A stretch of 64,000 bases of DNA from Pseudisothecium myosuroides (Eukaryota; Streptophyta; Bryopsida; Hypnales; Lembophyllaceae). Every line of letters begins with the position of its first letter. The stretch's first letter is position 1. Under the pieces are notes generated by a model. The model was not told the origin of the DNA and did not search any database. It saw nothing but the letters and a program-made list of their open reading frames with translations. Shown here in pieces: positions 23,676 through 35,698 of this stretch. The stretch covers positions 45,546,264 to 45,610,263 of the forward strand of contig OX637289.1 of NCBI GenBank assembly GCA_951799445.1, written 5' to 3'. The position numbers and the translations under genes were made by a program.

Positions 23676-25956
23676 CTTTGGAAGGCCATATACATGTAAA
23701 TCTTGTGTACGTGTGCGTCCAAGGAATATTTTTAGGCATTTTATAAAGAATGTATCTAATATAAAATTATTCCAAGAATACACTCTTGTATGATTTTGTA
23801 TATCCTATATTACTTCTAAAAATACATATAATTTTTAAGCTCATGGATTAAAATGCATTTTTTAGGTTGGACTAAAATACTTTCTTACTTTCTTGTTAGT
23901 GCCTTTTGTCCTTCTCCAAGTGCATAGTAGATGGTTTTAGGGCATCCACAATCTAGCATTATAATTCAAGCAATGCAATTGAGAAATATGCTAGTAGGGC
24001 ACATTTATCATTTGAGTTGTCCTTTACAATTTGGGATTGATGATGTTCTCAAAACCTCAAACTCTTGCTTACTACCATTGGACACTAATGTCTTCCATAC
24101 ATACGTGATTGACCAATTACAAACTGAATAAAGGATAAAATTAACTACAATTAGATTAAGAAGATGCATAGTTGACATGGTGGGAGAGAGGCTTTGGGGA
24201 ATATCTGGAAGGGTCTGGAGCACTTTTCATCCATTTAGGCTTGCAACCTTCTTCATCAAACCATTTGGGATCAAACCAAGTATAGTAAAGAATCCACAAT
24301 GGATCCATAATTGAGTTGTGTTGTTTTGCTTGATTAAGCTCTATTCTAAGTGCATTATTGCATTTTTGCAATTCTTTAAGAGGAACAATATTGAATGGAT
24401 GGAAACAAATGTAGTTAGAAAATCGGTTTGTGTGAAAATCTTTTTTGGAGAGTTGAAATTTTTTCTATTTTGAATGCAAATGTTATCAAAACACATGATT
24501 TACAAGAAATGTGGTATTTCTACGTTGTAGGCTCAACACAAATGAACTTGCAATCCCATGTTAATGTAGTCTTCTTCATATAACTCCTAAGAACCATGGT
24601 CCAAAGTTCCCCAAAATGCAAAGATGTGTTACAAAGTACAATATACTAGATTATTTTAAATATGGCTTGCAAATAAAAGTTGCAAACTATAACTTGTAGA
24701 TCACATCTATATCATTGTCTGATTTGCCATTGTATAAAAAACATTTATTGATAAAATTTTGAAACTAGTAAAAATTTGAGTGATTTTATTGTGGGTTTAA
24801 TATTAGTGATTTGTACAAGTCAAACTGCTTTTTCTTTAGTGTAGAATTTTGAATTATAATTGTGTGTTTTTTTTCCAAGAGAAAGGAACCTAGCCTACAA
24901 AGAAATATACTTGGAAAATAATTTAAAAATAAACAGACTATCTTCTACTAAAGCGTGACATTGTCTACTGAAAGACTACCCTATATAAGCTGAGGATATA
25001 TGAAAGGTTGGCTATTGGAATATATGAAAGGATGTAAATCTTACTATATAAAAAAATCAACCATTTATCATGATTTTTTCCTTGCAAGGTATTTTTTGAC
25101 ATATTTAAAAATAACACAATTTAGACAATATTTTGTATGGATTATGCAATAAGAAATAAAATAATTAATTCTCTTAGAGACTAACCAATTTAAAGAATTT
25201 CTTTTGATGTATATTCCAATTACAACTCCAACAATGAATTTCAAGTTCTTTTGCAAGGCCTCATAAGGTAGCTACACCTAATTTTGACTACTTTCTAAAA
25301 CTAACCCCTACACATTCTTGTCTAAATGTATTCTCACTACTTATAAAAATCTAGGATTAGTTTTAGAAATACTTTATTTCAACAATTAGAAAATTCATAC
25401 TTTATTCATCTAGTGTCCAATGAATGCTTAAGAAGAGAATCTAAAATAAATGCCAATTTTGTTAAGTTGGTGATGTTCCATTATTTTTGTGCACTCTAAG
25501 CTTCGTGGTTTAAATTTAAAATCTATATCTTTCCTAGTTTATGGCCTAAAATTAGACTTTAATTTTTGAAGATGTAAGTCACAATTTTTGATTTGTAGAA
25601 TATTTCCAATTTAACAAAATTGACATTAATACTTTTTTTACATCCAGCAACTGAAGGTTGAATTAAACATAGACAATTTATTAATTGAAACATTACTCAA
25701 CTACTTCTTTAGAAGCATTTAGGTGTAGCTCCTTTAGTTTTCATTTTGATACACGAAGTGCTGGGTATTTGTCTGTATGATCAACAAAAAAATTGAAATT
25801 GTGGAAAGGGTCAAAGACTCAAAAGGATTTCTATATGCAACACATTTTGCAAACTGTAAATGGTCAACGGTGTTTGCATTGCTATCCATCACAGGAAGGC
25901 AAAAAATGTGCGAACAAAAAATGTCAATGTGAGTGACGATTCTAGTCAATATGGTG
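23676..25956. repeat. Duplicated spacer, unit 2 copy
   Basis: The counterpart of 7110-9486 plus part of 9840-10060, collinear and in the same orientation. It carries the same non-coding text with scattered indels. No gene recognised. Confidence 0.65.
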
Positions 25957-25959
25957 TAA

Positions 25960-26873
25960 GGGCATCGCCACAGCTACTTCGCTAGAGAGAGGCACTAGAG
26001 ATGTTCTTGTCAAGGCTACTGTGGAGCTCGAGCTTGAGATCGTACCTAGTGCCCCACTCCAATTGCGCCATTGGGACTTGCTATCCCAAATTGGCATGCA
26101 GCCCAAAAAATTTCCCCCCCCTTCATCATCATTGATGCTTTGTCAGGTTGGTTGTAGAGTCAGATTGTTTTTAATTGGAAAGAACTTAATTGAATTTCAT
26201 TGTCTTGGGGTCGGTATCTTGGAACATGGACCACAAAGAGCATAGCAAGCCACGCCACAACCACACCACTTGCCAGGGCCCTTGCCAAAAAATAATGTGC
26301 CCGAGCATTATTTCTTGTTTGGCGAGCCTGCCGTGAGGCACTCCAACAGCCTTGGCTCGCCCATTCAACATGTTGAGCCGCTTTGGAGTGTAGCCATGGC
26401 AATGCTCTAATTTGCTGAGTAAATAGCAGGCGCCTCAAATAGGGGCGCCAAAGGTGGATTTGGAGTGCTCTGTGGATGAGCCCGGTCAGAGTTGTCCTTG
26501 TTTGTCCCATGATGGAAATTAGATTTGAACATGCTAAGAGGGGAGCCAAGAAATTCAACACGGAGACTGAGGAATATAGCGTGGGGACCAAGACATTTCT
26601 TCCACCACCTCAGCTACCTATCTAGGTGGCCATGAAGAAACGGAGTTTGAATTTGAAAAAGTGCCTTGAACTATGCGCTCCATATTTCAAAGAATGTGTA
26701 GTATCACTTACCGCACCATGCTCTACCCCCGGCATTTGGCCGTTTACTCAGCAAATTTGGCTATGGCCGTTCATTGTTTGGCCCTCGCCATGTGTGCTGT
26801 AGGGCACTCACAGTGGCCGGGCCCAGCCACTCCCTAGGTCTGTGTCATTCCCCATGTAGCCATAATAATGCTC
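25960..26873. mobile_element. PIF/Harbinger-like non-autonomous element
   Basis: A GC-rich island in AT-rich spacer. TAA (25957-25959) then GGGCATCGCCACAGC; the right end is GCCATAATAATGCTC then TAA (26874-26876). The ends are imperfect inverted repeats and the TAA target fits PIF/Harbinger. It is absent from the paralogous position near 10070. A second internal inverted pair (ctgagtaaatagc near 26417 and gtttactcagc near 26740) exists. The 143-codon minus-strand frame at 26160-26591 resembles no transposase. Confidence 0.55.
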
Positions 26874-27751
26874 TAAGGTAGTTTGTTCTAACATCGACTG
26901 TGCTCTAAAAGCAATCATGATACAGAGGTACATTTTGTTTTGTTCAATATACCATTAGTGCACATTTCAGGAGGTGGTTGGGTTGCTTTTATTGACCATT
27001 GCATTTCAACTTCAAAAATTTGTAACTAATTCCACAAAGGTCCATGGCAAAATTGTGAAACAACTTGGTTTAAATACCAATTTCATTTTTCACTTCCCAT
27101 GAAAATTTACTAAAAATTGTTTTTCAAGGAGACAATTTAGCTTTCCCAAAAAGGCAATCAACTCTTAAATGGTTGCTTTAACCCTTTTAGGATGTGGAGA
27201 CTATGTTTGGGCCTTGGTTTTGAGTATTTCACATTTTTGAGTTGGTTTCCTTACTAATTGGGCAATACATGAAATTATGAATACTTTGGCAAAGTTGTGG
27301 AGCAAATTATGAGATTAAAAAATAAAAACAAAAAATAAAAGGGTAGAAACTATGCTTAAGTAATGAACATGCTCTACATATTTGTAGTGAATACAAGCTC
27401 TCCCCTATAGAAAGCTTTGTGTCAAATGTACTTTGCTTGGAAAGTACACATAAATCTTTAGTATTCTACTGTATTGTATAGTGTGTGTGTGCTAGCAGGC
27501 AGGTTTGTCTTGAATACTTCAATCCCCTTTCTTGAGCTTTATGACGGATTTTTTAATAAGTCATGGAAATTTGAAAAAGAAGAAATCAATTTCATCCTGT
27601 GACATACCCACTTCTAATTCGCATACCTGGTTTCAACCAATTGAAAACCAACAATACATTTTTAGGATGTCATGAACCACCATTTTGCTTCACCTTTTAG
27701 AAAATGAGAATTATAAACAATGTACGTGAATTTACAAATCTAAAAGTACTA

Positions 27752-27941
27752 CAGTAGAACCTCTCTAAGTTGATCGGTCCCGGACTGGTCTGACAAATTG
27801 GTTTATAGAGGTTTATTGACTTAGAGGGGGTCATTTTTAGTCACAGCCTTTGTTATGTGGCCTAGTCCGGGACCGGTCTGACATGATTAGTTTACAGAGG
27901 TTTATGAACTTAGAGAGGATCAACTTAGAGAGGTTCTATTG
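27752..27941. mobile_element. Emigrant/pogo-like MITE (TA target), copy 1
   Basis: Ends CAGTAGAACCTCTCTAAGTT and the inverse, flanked by TA. The whole 190-base element is nearly palindromic. CAGTARAACCTCTATAAATT-type ends are known from Emigrant/pogo-like Tc1/mariner MITEs. A second copy is at 61033-61238. Confidence 0.8.
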
Positions 27942-28260
27942 TAGTACTTTGGATTAAACCTCAACTAACATTTAGGGAGGTTTCCGTCAGATAACAATGG
28001 AAAAGTAGGGAGTTTAGGGTGAAAAAATGAAAAGTGAAATTAAGAAAAAAATAAGGAAAAATTCTAGGAAAAAAATAGGGTTCTAAACTAAAATTACTGT
28101 AAGCAAGATTTGATAAAATAATCAAAATTAGGCAAATGATAAAATTGTGATAAAATAAAAAAATGAAAATAAAAAATAAAAAAATGGAATAAGAGTTAAA
28201 ATAGAAAACCAAGAATAAAAAAAAATTACTAAACCAAAATGAAAACAAAATACTATGGGT

Positions 28261-28639
28261 AGGAATTATGTTTAAAGTAGAACTTCAGACCTAATTTTGG
28301 CATAGTAGAATAATTTTTTTCAAAAAACTTTGAACTATAAAAAGTCAAAAAATCATACTAAATTTCATGTTCAAAAATAATTTTGAGAATTAAAACTTCC
28401 AAAAAAAAGTTATGGACAAAATTAAGAGAGGGATTAAAGTGGACATTTTCTTTGACATTTTCAAACATCTTCTCTGAATTTTGTCCATAACTTTTGATTA
28501 GAGGCTCAAAATCACAAATGGATTTTTGGAGATGAAAGTTATCTTAATTTCCCAACTTTTCTTAGATCAAAGTTTTTTGAAGAAAGTTATTCTACTATGC
28601 CAAAATGAGGTTTGAAATTCTATATTGAACACAATTCCT
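28261..28639. mobile_element. Foldback element F, intact copy
   Basis: A 379-base element with inverted ends AGGAATTATGTTTAAAGTAG and the inverse (ttgaacacaattcct), and long internal pairing including cattttggcatagtag. A second copy occupies 61884-63168. Subtracting the family A insertion in that copy (902 bases plus 4 of TTAA) leaves 379 bases, the same length. It contains the empty site ctatatTGAAcac (about 28622-28632) for that insertion. Confidence 0.75.
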
Positions 28640-28716
28640 TTGTCTTGACAATGAGAGGTCAAGCTCTCATCTTCAAATTGTCCCATATCTTTCAAGATTC
28701 ATGCCAAATAATGGGG

Positions 28717-28976
28717 GGATACTAAATCCGTGAAACAAAGTGAGACCAGTAGGGTGGATTTATCCTAGGTAAAAACGTAGGAATTTTTTATTTGCCACAA
28801 TTTTTTTTTTAAATTTTTAATTCATATTTGCAATTAGAGACCCCAAATTAGCTAAGAGATTTCTACAACATACCCTAGCCACGACCCAATATAGGGGGCT
28901 TTTTCTATTTTTATCCCCCCAAAACACAAAATTTATTCTATTGGTTCCACTTTGTGAAAAAGATTTCATGTCTTGT
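28717..28976. mobile_element. Family E element, degraded
   Basis: Runs from aatccgtgaaacaaagtgag to ccactttgtgaaaaagattt, diverged forms of the family E inverted ends. The interior matches the family text (tttgcaattagagacccc, inverse of the 16740 region). Confidence 0.4.
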
Positions 28977-29040
28977 CAGACAATGGATTTCATTATAAAA
29001 ACGACCTTTCCACCCTACATCTTAAAATTGGATTTCCTTC

Positions 29041-29284
29041 AATATTGTGGTTTGCATTTTCTTACGAAAGGTATTGTTATCTCCCCTGGAAAGGGGAGCA
29101 CCCATGTCATTAAAAAAGAATTCAAACTACAAGATTATATGTAAATTAGCAAATAGGATCTCCTCAGATGTTGTGGTTTGCTTTTGTTTTGAAGTATATT
29201 GTTGTTTCCCCCGGAAAGAAAGCAACCATGCTATCGATAAAAAAAATTAGACTACAAGATTACATGTGAATTAGTAAATAGGAT
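29041..29284 (+). repeat. Two-copy tandem repeat, about 122 bp
   Basis: Two adjacent copies, each running from ttgtggtttgc through ctacaagatta to agcaaataggat or agtaaataggat. They differ by several substitutions. No coding meaning seen. Confidence 0.75.
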
Positions 29285-29471
29285 TAAAGTTTTTTAAAAA
29301 GAAAGTACTATCTTTGATTCATTTTGTATTTTTGTACAAAGCTAGGTTTTGGATTTTTTTTCATTTACGTATTATTAAAAATCATTAGATATCTTCACAT
29401 ATAAATATAGTTGATAAAAATATAAGATTCATTATGCGGATTACTTTGGATGATTTGCATTATTTTTTTAA

Positions 29472-29750
29472 TCTTCAAAGGACTAGGTTGTGTTTTTTGG
29501 CTACATAGCAATTTTGGGCAGGCTGGTGTAAATGACAACCTGCATATTTTAGGCCAAAATTTTAATAAAATATGTTAACAAGAAATATCTTTCATGTGTA
29601 TTAAATTTCATAAAATTTGTAAATACATTAGAAGAGATTTGAGGCCATTAGAAGACTGCAAGTTCCCAGCGCATTCCCAGCCTGGAAACTCTGCCACATG
29701 CGCAGTTTGACGTGGTCAAGAGAGTGCCACGTCAGGTTTTTTGATTTAAA

Positions 29751-29786
<36 letters not shown>

Positions 29787-30560
29787 TTTGACAATATTAC
29801 TGCTGATTCATAACAGGGGAACAGGGAAGGGGAACAACCCTAAAACGACCCTCCGGAGGCCTCAAATCTCTTCTAATGTGAGTCAAAAGTTATGGCCTAA
29901 TATATTACCTTTTTTCGTAAATGGCAGTCTGGACAGATAAAAAAAATCAATTTTTTTAAAATAAAAATTTGAAATTGGTTTATAAGATTTATATATACAT
30001 GGAAAGCTTTAAATCATTCCATTTCAATCAATGAATCAAAAGTTATGAGGAGTTTTTGTTTGCGGCAATTTTGGATTGTCTACTCTAAAATAAACTTTGA
30101 AGTCCTTTATTTTACTCAATTCTCAATATTTTTTGAAAAAAATAAAATCTTAAGATGTAAATTTTTTATTATAAATTTGCAAAAATTGATATTGACATTT
30201 TTCAATTCCATAACTAAATTCTTAACAATTTTGTATTGTGAATCATTCTTTACTTCTTTCTACTTACTATTTTTTTCCTTTATGCTATACAATTTCAAAT
30301 GATATGGAATTTTCAAGCATGTAGCCAACTTGCCTTGAAGAATGAATCCAAAGAAGCACCACCATTTTGGACATTTTTTCATACAAATGTGAGCTTGTGA
30401 AGTGTAGCTGCCTTGTTTTTTGTAGGGCCAGAAAAATGATTTATGTGAATTCAAAAACTCATATCTTGCAATCCACACAGTGGAAATTTTCAAAAAGAAT
30501 TTCATATGTTTTCAAGTTAGCATCCTATGTATTTCTAATTCACTTATTATTATCACAAAA
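29472..30560. mobile_element. Family A element A11, right end lost, with nested B4
   Basis: TTAA (29468-29471) then TCTTCAAAGGACTAGG, with the type II interior (gcaattttgggcaggctgg, gaatcaaaagttatgagg). The copy is interrupted at 29626 by element B4. Family sequence fades near 30560 without a recognisable terminus. Confidence 0.6.
29626..29878. mobile_element. Family B (CATTAG) element B4
   Basis: A 253-base member with ends CATTAGAAGAGATTTGAGGC and GCCTCAAATCTCTTCTAATG and an (AAT)n tract inside. It is inserted in a family A element, so every other type II family A copy is an empty site: tttgaaaata joins tgagtcaaaag directly near 17750-17770. Here tttgtaaata and tgagtcaaaag flank B4. No base of the target is duplicated. 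Confidence 0.9.
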
Positions 30561-31435
30561 ATACTTCTTTTCTGAATCCTAGAATTTTTATATTTTTATC
30601 TTTTTTATTTTGTAAAATTTTAGGTTTAAGATTATTTTATCAATAAATTTCCGCCCTCATAAATTTTCAATTTTGAAGTGAATTATCATCAAATTTTTCA
30701 TGAAGATTTCTAAATTCTCACAAGGAAAGTACCTTATTGCGTAGGCAGTTTGTGTTTTTTGGGCCTTATGAGGCCCAAATGCCTCAAAAAAAAAGGGCTA
30801 CATCAAGCCTGTAGGAAAAATTTGAAGAAAAATTGGATGATAATGCCAGATTGCTCCAATTTTTTTTAAATTGGATGAAATTGCCAATTTTAAATGAAAC
30901 TCATCCAAATATGTGGATGAAAAGATAGTTCTATCCAAAATATAGATGAATACTAAAGTATTTGGCTACATCATTTTCTCATATGTTGCCACTTCAGAAC
31001 TTCTCCAAAAACAAAAAAAAACACCCTGGCGTGGGTTGCTGTGGAAGTCGTTCGAGACACATTTTGCTCGTCCACTAGTACTTCCGGTCCATACTTGACC
31101 TACAATTGGTGTATATGCATTAGACTAACCATGTGAGGTAGTTCAATGGACAATTTGATGTTCATGTTTCCTTCTTTTTCCGGCCTGGTACAATACATTC
31201 TTCATAACGAAGCACCCAACACCCATTTATAGCCACAAATTTCTTGCCGAAGCTTGTTTTCTTTATAACCACTTTTGATTTCAAAATTGTGAAGCACACT
31301 TGCAAGTGGTAGTTGTATAAAAATACCACCTCAAAAAGACGTGGTTTAGTGTTACTAAACAATGCTTGTACATCACTTCCCTCAAAATACGATGAAATTT
31401 GCTCATATATGCCATTTCAAAACATTCTAAAGGAA
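30561..31435. other. AT-rich spacer inside the 4.25-kb insertion
   Basis: No gene seen. It contains short frames on both strands at 31162-31529 without recognisable motifs and the right end of the TTAA insertion. Confidence 0.4.
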
Positions 31436-31593
31436 TTAAGAGCAAACTACCGTAGCCAAAAAGCACATTTATTGTAGGCATGTAGAAATTATAAAGTTTG
31501 GAATATATTTTGAGAGTCCAAATCTTCATTTACCATGTAAGAACGGATTGGTCACATTGAAAATCATCTTTTTTGATATGTTGTGAATTATCC

Positions 31594-32320
31594 ACTACAA
31601 GAGAAAGGGGTGTTTTAAGTGAGTTTTAAAGTAAAATCCTAGACATAAGATTATAAGTAATGACCTTTAGGAAATTTTGAATAAAAATTTTACTAGAACT
31701 ATATGTATTAAAACTCACTTAACCCGTGAAGGATTGAGGTCATTTTCTATCAAAAACCACTAAAAACTACCACTTCTGTTGCATTCACCCAAGAAAACCA
31801 ATTTTTATTTTTATTTTAGAATCTAACAATAGAATCTTGCACTACACTTGACTAAAATGATGTGGTAAAAATTTCATCAAATTCGACCGTACGGGATGGA
31901 AGATATTAGCATTCAAAGTTGGACAACAAGTTTTTTTCTAAGAAGATGCTTAGATTGCCCAAAAAACAAGATTGCCAGTAATTTTCTCATTATTAGTCCA
32001 AATAGAATGAATCAAAGCTTCACATGTAGACAAAATATAATGTTTTAGAATTTTTTTTTATAAAAATATTTTGACTTTTTGTGATTTTTTTGTGCTGCTC
32101 GCCGACCTCTGTTTTTGGCTTATTGTGCCATAACTTTTACTCCTAGGTATTGATTGAAATAAAAATTATATAACCATAAAGCTCATAGAACCGCACTTCT
32201 CCAAAAAAATTCAAAAAATTCACTACAAATTGAAACAATAGGAACCTACCCGGACCCAAATTGTCCCCCGAGGAAACAAATGGTCCTTTAGGGGTTAAAA
32301 CACCTATGTCTCTTGTACGG
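31594..32320. mobile_element. CACTA-like palindromic MITE split by A1
   Basis: The left arm CACTACAAGAGAAAGG is followed by ggtgttttaagtgagtttt. The right arm is the inverse, ending aacacctatgtctcttgta. CACTACAAG is the canonical CACTA terminus. The right arm is interrupted inside its own cacTTAAaacacc by family A element A1. Without A1 it would be about 151 bases. A relative lies at 61446-61670. Confidence 0.75.
31723..32294. mobile_element. Family A (TTAA) element A1, nested in a palindrome
   Basis: Ends CCCGTGAAGGATTGAGG and GGTCCTTTAGGGG, flanked by TTAA at 31719-31722 and 32295-32298, 572 bases. The host palindrome proves the target: its left arm reads ggtgttTTAAgtg and its right arm should read cacTTAAaacacc, but here reads cacTTAA, element, TTAAaacacc. 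Type I ends. Confidence 0.92.
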
Positions 32321-32516
32321 ATATACTTTTAAAATAAAGAAAGTAATCATTGGAGGTCAAATTAATTTTCTAGGTCTCCTCTTTTTGTACAAAATTCCAA
32401 GAATGAACAATTGCAATTCTATCTTATATGAAAAGAATCTATGTCATCTATTCGACCATTCTGATCTTTAACATTGTTCTAAATTAATAGTCTAGACCAA
32501 AACATACATCAATGAA

Positions 32517-32517
<1 letters not shown>

Positions 32518-32592
<75 letters not shown>
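32518..32592. repeat. (AT)n microsatellite
   Basis: About 37 uninterrupted AT units. It creates a meaningless Tyr-Ile repeat reading frame. A likely polymorphic locus. Confidence 0.97.
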
Positions 32593-32598
<6 letters not shown>

Positions 32599-33069
32599 AA
32601 AATGAGTTGGGATATTTTTAACCCTAGTACATTGACAAGAGCGTGTTCATTAATAATCCCTCAAATAATTATAGAAATTGAATTTTTGATGCCAAAACAC
32701 TCAAAAAAATTCATAAAAAATGCATCCAAATTCACAATCACACACAAGCACATTACATTGTACAACAAATATGCATACCTAAGAATTTAATTTGCACATG
32801 CAAATAAGTCAAAAGTCAAAGCACAATAGTTGATTGAATCCTCAAAAACCAGAATTTGATTTTCAAGATTTTTGGGATTAACGGTTTGGATTTTATAATC
32901 TTTCTTCTTTGAGCATTGTATAGATTGTTCAAATGACTAATCAATGATGAGCTTCCCCCCTCTTCAAGGCCATGGACAACCTCAAATCTACTATTCAAAA
33001 CATTTATCAAACTTTCCAATGCAGAACGACAAGTTGAATTCTGATTCAAAACCCAAGACTTACATTGAT

Positions 33070-34340
33070 AAATGCTTCTCTTGAAGACAAAGAGAATGAT
33101 ATCGAGAAGTTCACATGAAATTAAGTATAGAAGAAGTTTTCATGAAGATTCTCTGGAAACCAAGCAAGCCCTCAAGTTCGGTTTGTCGTTTAAGGGTTAA
33201 CCACATCAGCAAAGACGAATACTCTTAGACTGTTCTCTCTTAGCACCCTCACACAGCATCAGTAACTTATTGTCCATTGTGAGCACTTGGGACGCTTGAA
33301 GTCATGTGGCTCAGACAAGTAAAATATCCGTTTTGGATTTCGAGCTTTCTTAGTCTGCTCAGACAACAAAGCGGAAGGTTCACAAGAAGTCTGCTCACAT
33401 CGTCTGAGCACCGAGTGTCACAAGCGTGAGGATTTCCGCAATCGGTGTCGGATCTTCTGGCAAAATTCAGAGTGGGAATCATTCCAAATGCGGTACTGAA
33501 GCACCAAGAGAAAAGAAACTTCACTCCCTGCGAACGCAAGACTCCAAGCGATGTTCAATGTGATGGCTTGCTTACAGTACAAGCTTGTTTCAAAATCTCT
33601 TCTGCTTGCTCCGCATACTCCCAGCTACCATCAATTGCTGTAACTCTCACTCAATCTTCTTGTCTATTTGCAAATTCTTCGGGATAGAGATCGAGGATAA
33701 TCCACTGGTCAATCCCTTGCATAAGTATTGTATTCCGATAAGCTCTCGCATTCTTACTTTCTCCGTCGAAGTCTCTTACGATTCAGTTCCTGCTAACGTC
33801 AATTTCATTGAACTGGCGGTATTCCAACACTTTCGCACCTTTGAGAACGCTCGTTCTGAAACAAAAATCCATACCTTGAGCACCTAAATTTTAGACCTCT
33901 GTGTACATGTATGTCACAATTTTGGGTGCCAGAGTTGTACGAAATTAATTGACCATGGCTCCGGTCGTCACGCCCTTGTTGCTGATGAACAGCTCTGAGG
34001 GTTCATATTCTGCTGGGAGGCTGTTTAGGTAAACGGGTCAATTCTATCAATGTAACAAGTAACTAACTGAAACTCTTGCTCATAAGTAACCTTATTAAGA
34101 AATTGGACTGGACGGAAGCAGACCTCCCTGACATGACAACTGATGTTACTGCAGTTTACAACCTTGCTCCGTGTTCCTCTCTTTCATCTTCTCCTCCAAT
34201 TCTCTCGCCTACTTATTATTAAAAGTTTTAGATATGCTGCAAAATCTCACCGGCTTGGATTGCACGTATGCCATTCAGACTGAATCTACATGTAAAGTAG
34301 AGAGCCAAATTACTCGTTTTTTTTTAACCCTGGTACATTG
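33070..34340. other. Conserved GC-richer block of the left arm
   Basis: Richer in GC than the spacer and matched by 50240-51560 inverted. An 80-codon frame at 33445-33687 (plus) is kept open in the other arm (51152-50910, minus) with only four differences seen: Asp/Tyr, Lys/Glu, Ser/Ala, Phe/Leu. The opposite strand also reads protein-like in pieces but has stops. No family recognised. It may be an old gene fragment or non-coding RNA region. Because the arms are young, an open frame alone is weak evidence for a gene. Confidence 0.4.
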
Positions 34341-34381
34341 AATAGAGTCTGTTCATTAATAGTCCTACGCCAAAATGTCTA

Positions 34382-34661
34382 CACTAAAATTGGTAAATAG
34401 TGTTGGGTGATAATTAGTGTTGTTTCCTGTTTTTTACCCCCAACACTCATTAGAGAAAATTTTAGGCCTCCGGAAGGCTGCTCCATAGCCCTCCGAAGGA
34501 CCCTGGAATAGTGTTTTTTGGGGTTGAAAAAAATGTTTTTTGCCCTATTTTCGCCAAGTTTCTGCTGTGACAGTGGTGTAAGAACCAAAATTTGTGAGTA
34601 AAAAACTAATAATAATAATAATAATATATATATTTTTTAATCTTAAAAAATTATTTTAAAA

Positions 34662-34692
<31 letters not shown>

Positions 34693-35698
34693 TTTGCGAA
34701 ATCTGACTGCTCCGACGAGTAGTCATACACTCTGACTGCTCACCAAGGGCACTTTTCTATGTTGACAGGCCATGCATAAAATAGCATGGCATGTCAACTT
34801 GGAACGGCCCTCTCGTGGGCTGGAATTTTCTTTAATGATTTTCCAACTTATGTGTAAATAGTGTTGGGGCACTAACCTCCCGCCATCAATCTCTGCCCCT
34901 TCCCTGGGAAACTGAAATTTCCGCCTCTCGCCGTCAAGCTCTGCCCCTTCCCTAGAAAACTATAATTTCTGCCTCCCATCGTCCAATTCTGCCTCTTCCC
35001 TGGGAAACTACAATTTCCGCCTCCTATCATCCAATTCCTTCTCCAAAAACACTTTCTTTTTTGCTTGCTTGGTGGCCGCCTTGGAGAGATTGTGAGGAGC
35101 TCTCCGGTCCATCAATTGAAGGAGGCTCCTTCCACGGAGGGGAGGGTGGGTGGGTTACACTCCGTGGTTTCCCGCTCTATGGTTTCTCGCCCTGATTTCA
35201 AACTTCCGTTGCCTATATCTTTTTTTTTATGTATGTGATTGAACATTGGATGACACCATTGGCTTTGTCTTTCTCTCCTCTATTTCCTCTAAAAAAACTT
35301 TTTTTTTTCTTTCGGCGTCACTTTTTTTTCCAACATTTTTCCAACATTTTTTTAGCATTTTAACATTTTTTTAGCATTTTTCAGCATTTTTTTTAGCATT
35401 TCAGCATTTTTTCAGCAATTCAGCATTTTTCAGCATTCATTTATTTATTTAAGCATTTCATTTATTTATTTTAGCATTTCATTATTTATTTTAGCATTTT
35501 AGCATTTCATTTTGTTCCCATCTAACACTAAACGCACTCTCGTAAAAATTCTGACTCTCTCTGTCATTATTCAAATTTTACTATAGAGCTAAAATAGTGT
35601 TAGACTGGGTAAATAATGATTTAACACTAACCTTGCAAATCACAATTAGTGTTACTGATGACAATTAGTGTAGCCAACACTATTTACCAATTTTAGTG
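34382..35698. mobile_element. TA-target element, CACTAAAATTGG ends, with empty site
   Basis: A 1317-base element with 25-bp perfect inverted ends starting CACTAAAATTGGTAAATAG, flanked by TA (34380-34381, 35699-35700). The right inverted-repeat arm has the empty site: gagtcacTAgacattttggc at 50211-50230. The ends look like CACTA elements, but the observed duplication is TA, not three bases. The motif attagtgt recurs in both subterminal regions. Element B5 and a low-complexity agcatttt array (35325-35515) lie inside. No transposase frame. Confidence 0.88.
34448..34837. mobile_element. Family B (CATTAG) element B5, nested
   Basis: A 390-base member with ends CATTAGAGAAAATTTTAGGC and the inverse-like GGAATTTTCTTTAATG. 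Its inner ends pair further (ggcctccggaaggc with gccctctcgtgggc). It lies inside the TA-target element, so it is younger than that element or was carried by it. Confidence 0.7.

Larger units (their letters stand above)
27182..31435. mobile_element. 4.25-kb insertion at TTAA, composite
   Basis: Compared with gene 2's downstream spacer, 4254 bases are inserted at a TTAA. The left flank is ttgctTTAA (to 27181) and the right flank is TTAAgagcaaactacc (31436 on); the other spacer reads ttgctTTAAgaatacactacc. The ends CCCTTTTAGGATG and, inverted, TTCCTTTAGAATG are weakly similar to each other and to family A. The interior holds at least five other elements listed separately and no visible transposase. 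It could be a large family A relative, or a smaller element swollen by nested insertions. Confidence 0.5.

Noticed and set aside
26160..26591. 143-codon minus-strand frame
   Set aside because: It lies within the GC-rich Harbinger-like element, has no known domain, and the strands overlap in open frames as expected from GC content.
32512..32790. 92-codon frame with a Tyr-Ile repeat
   Set aside because: Produced by the (AT)n microsatellite.
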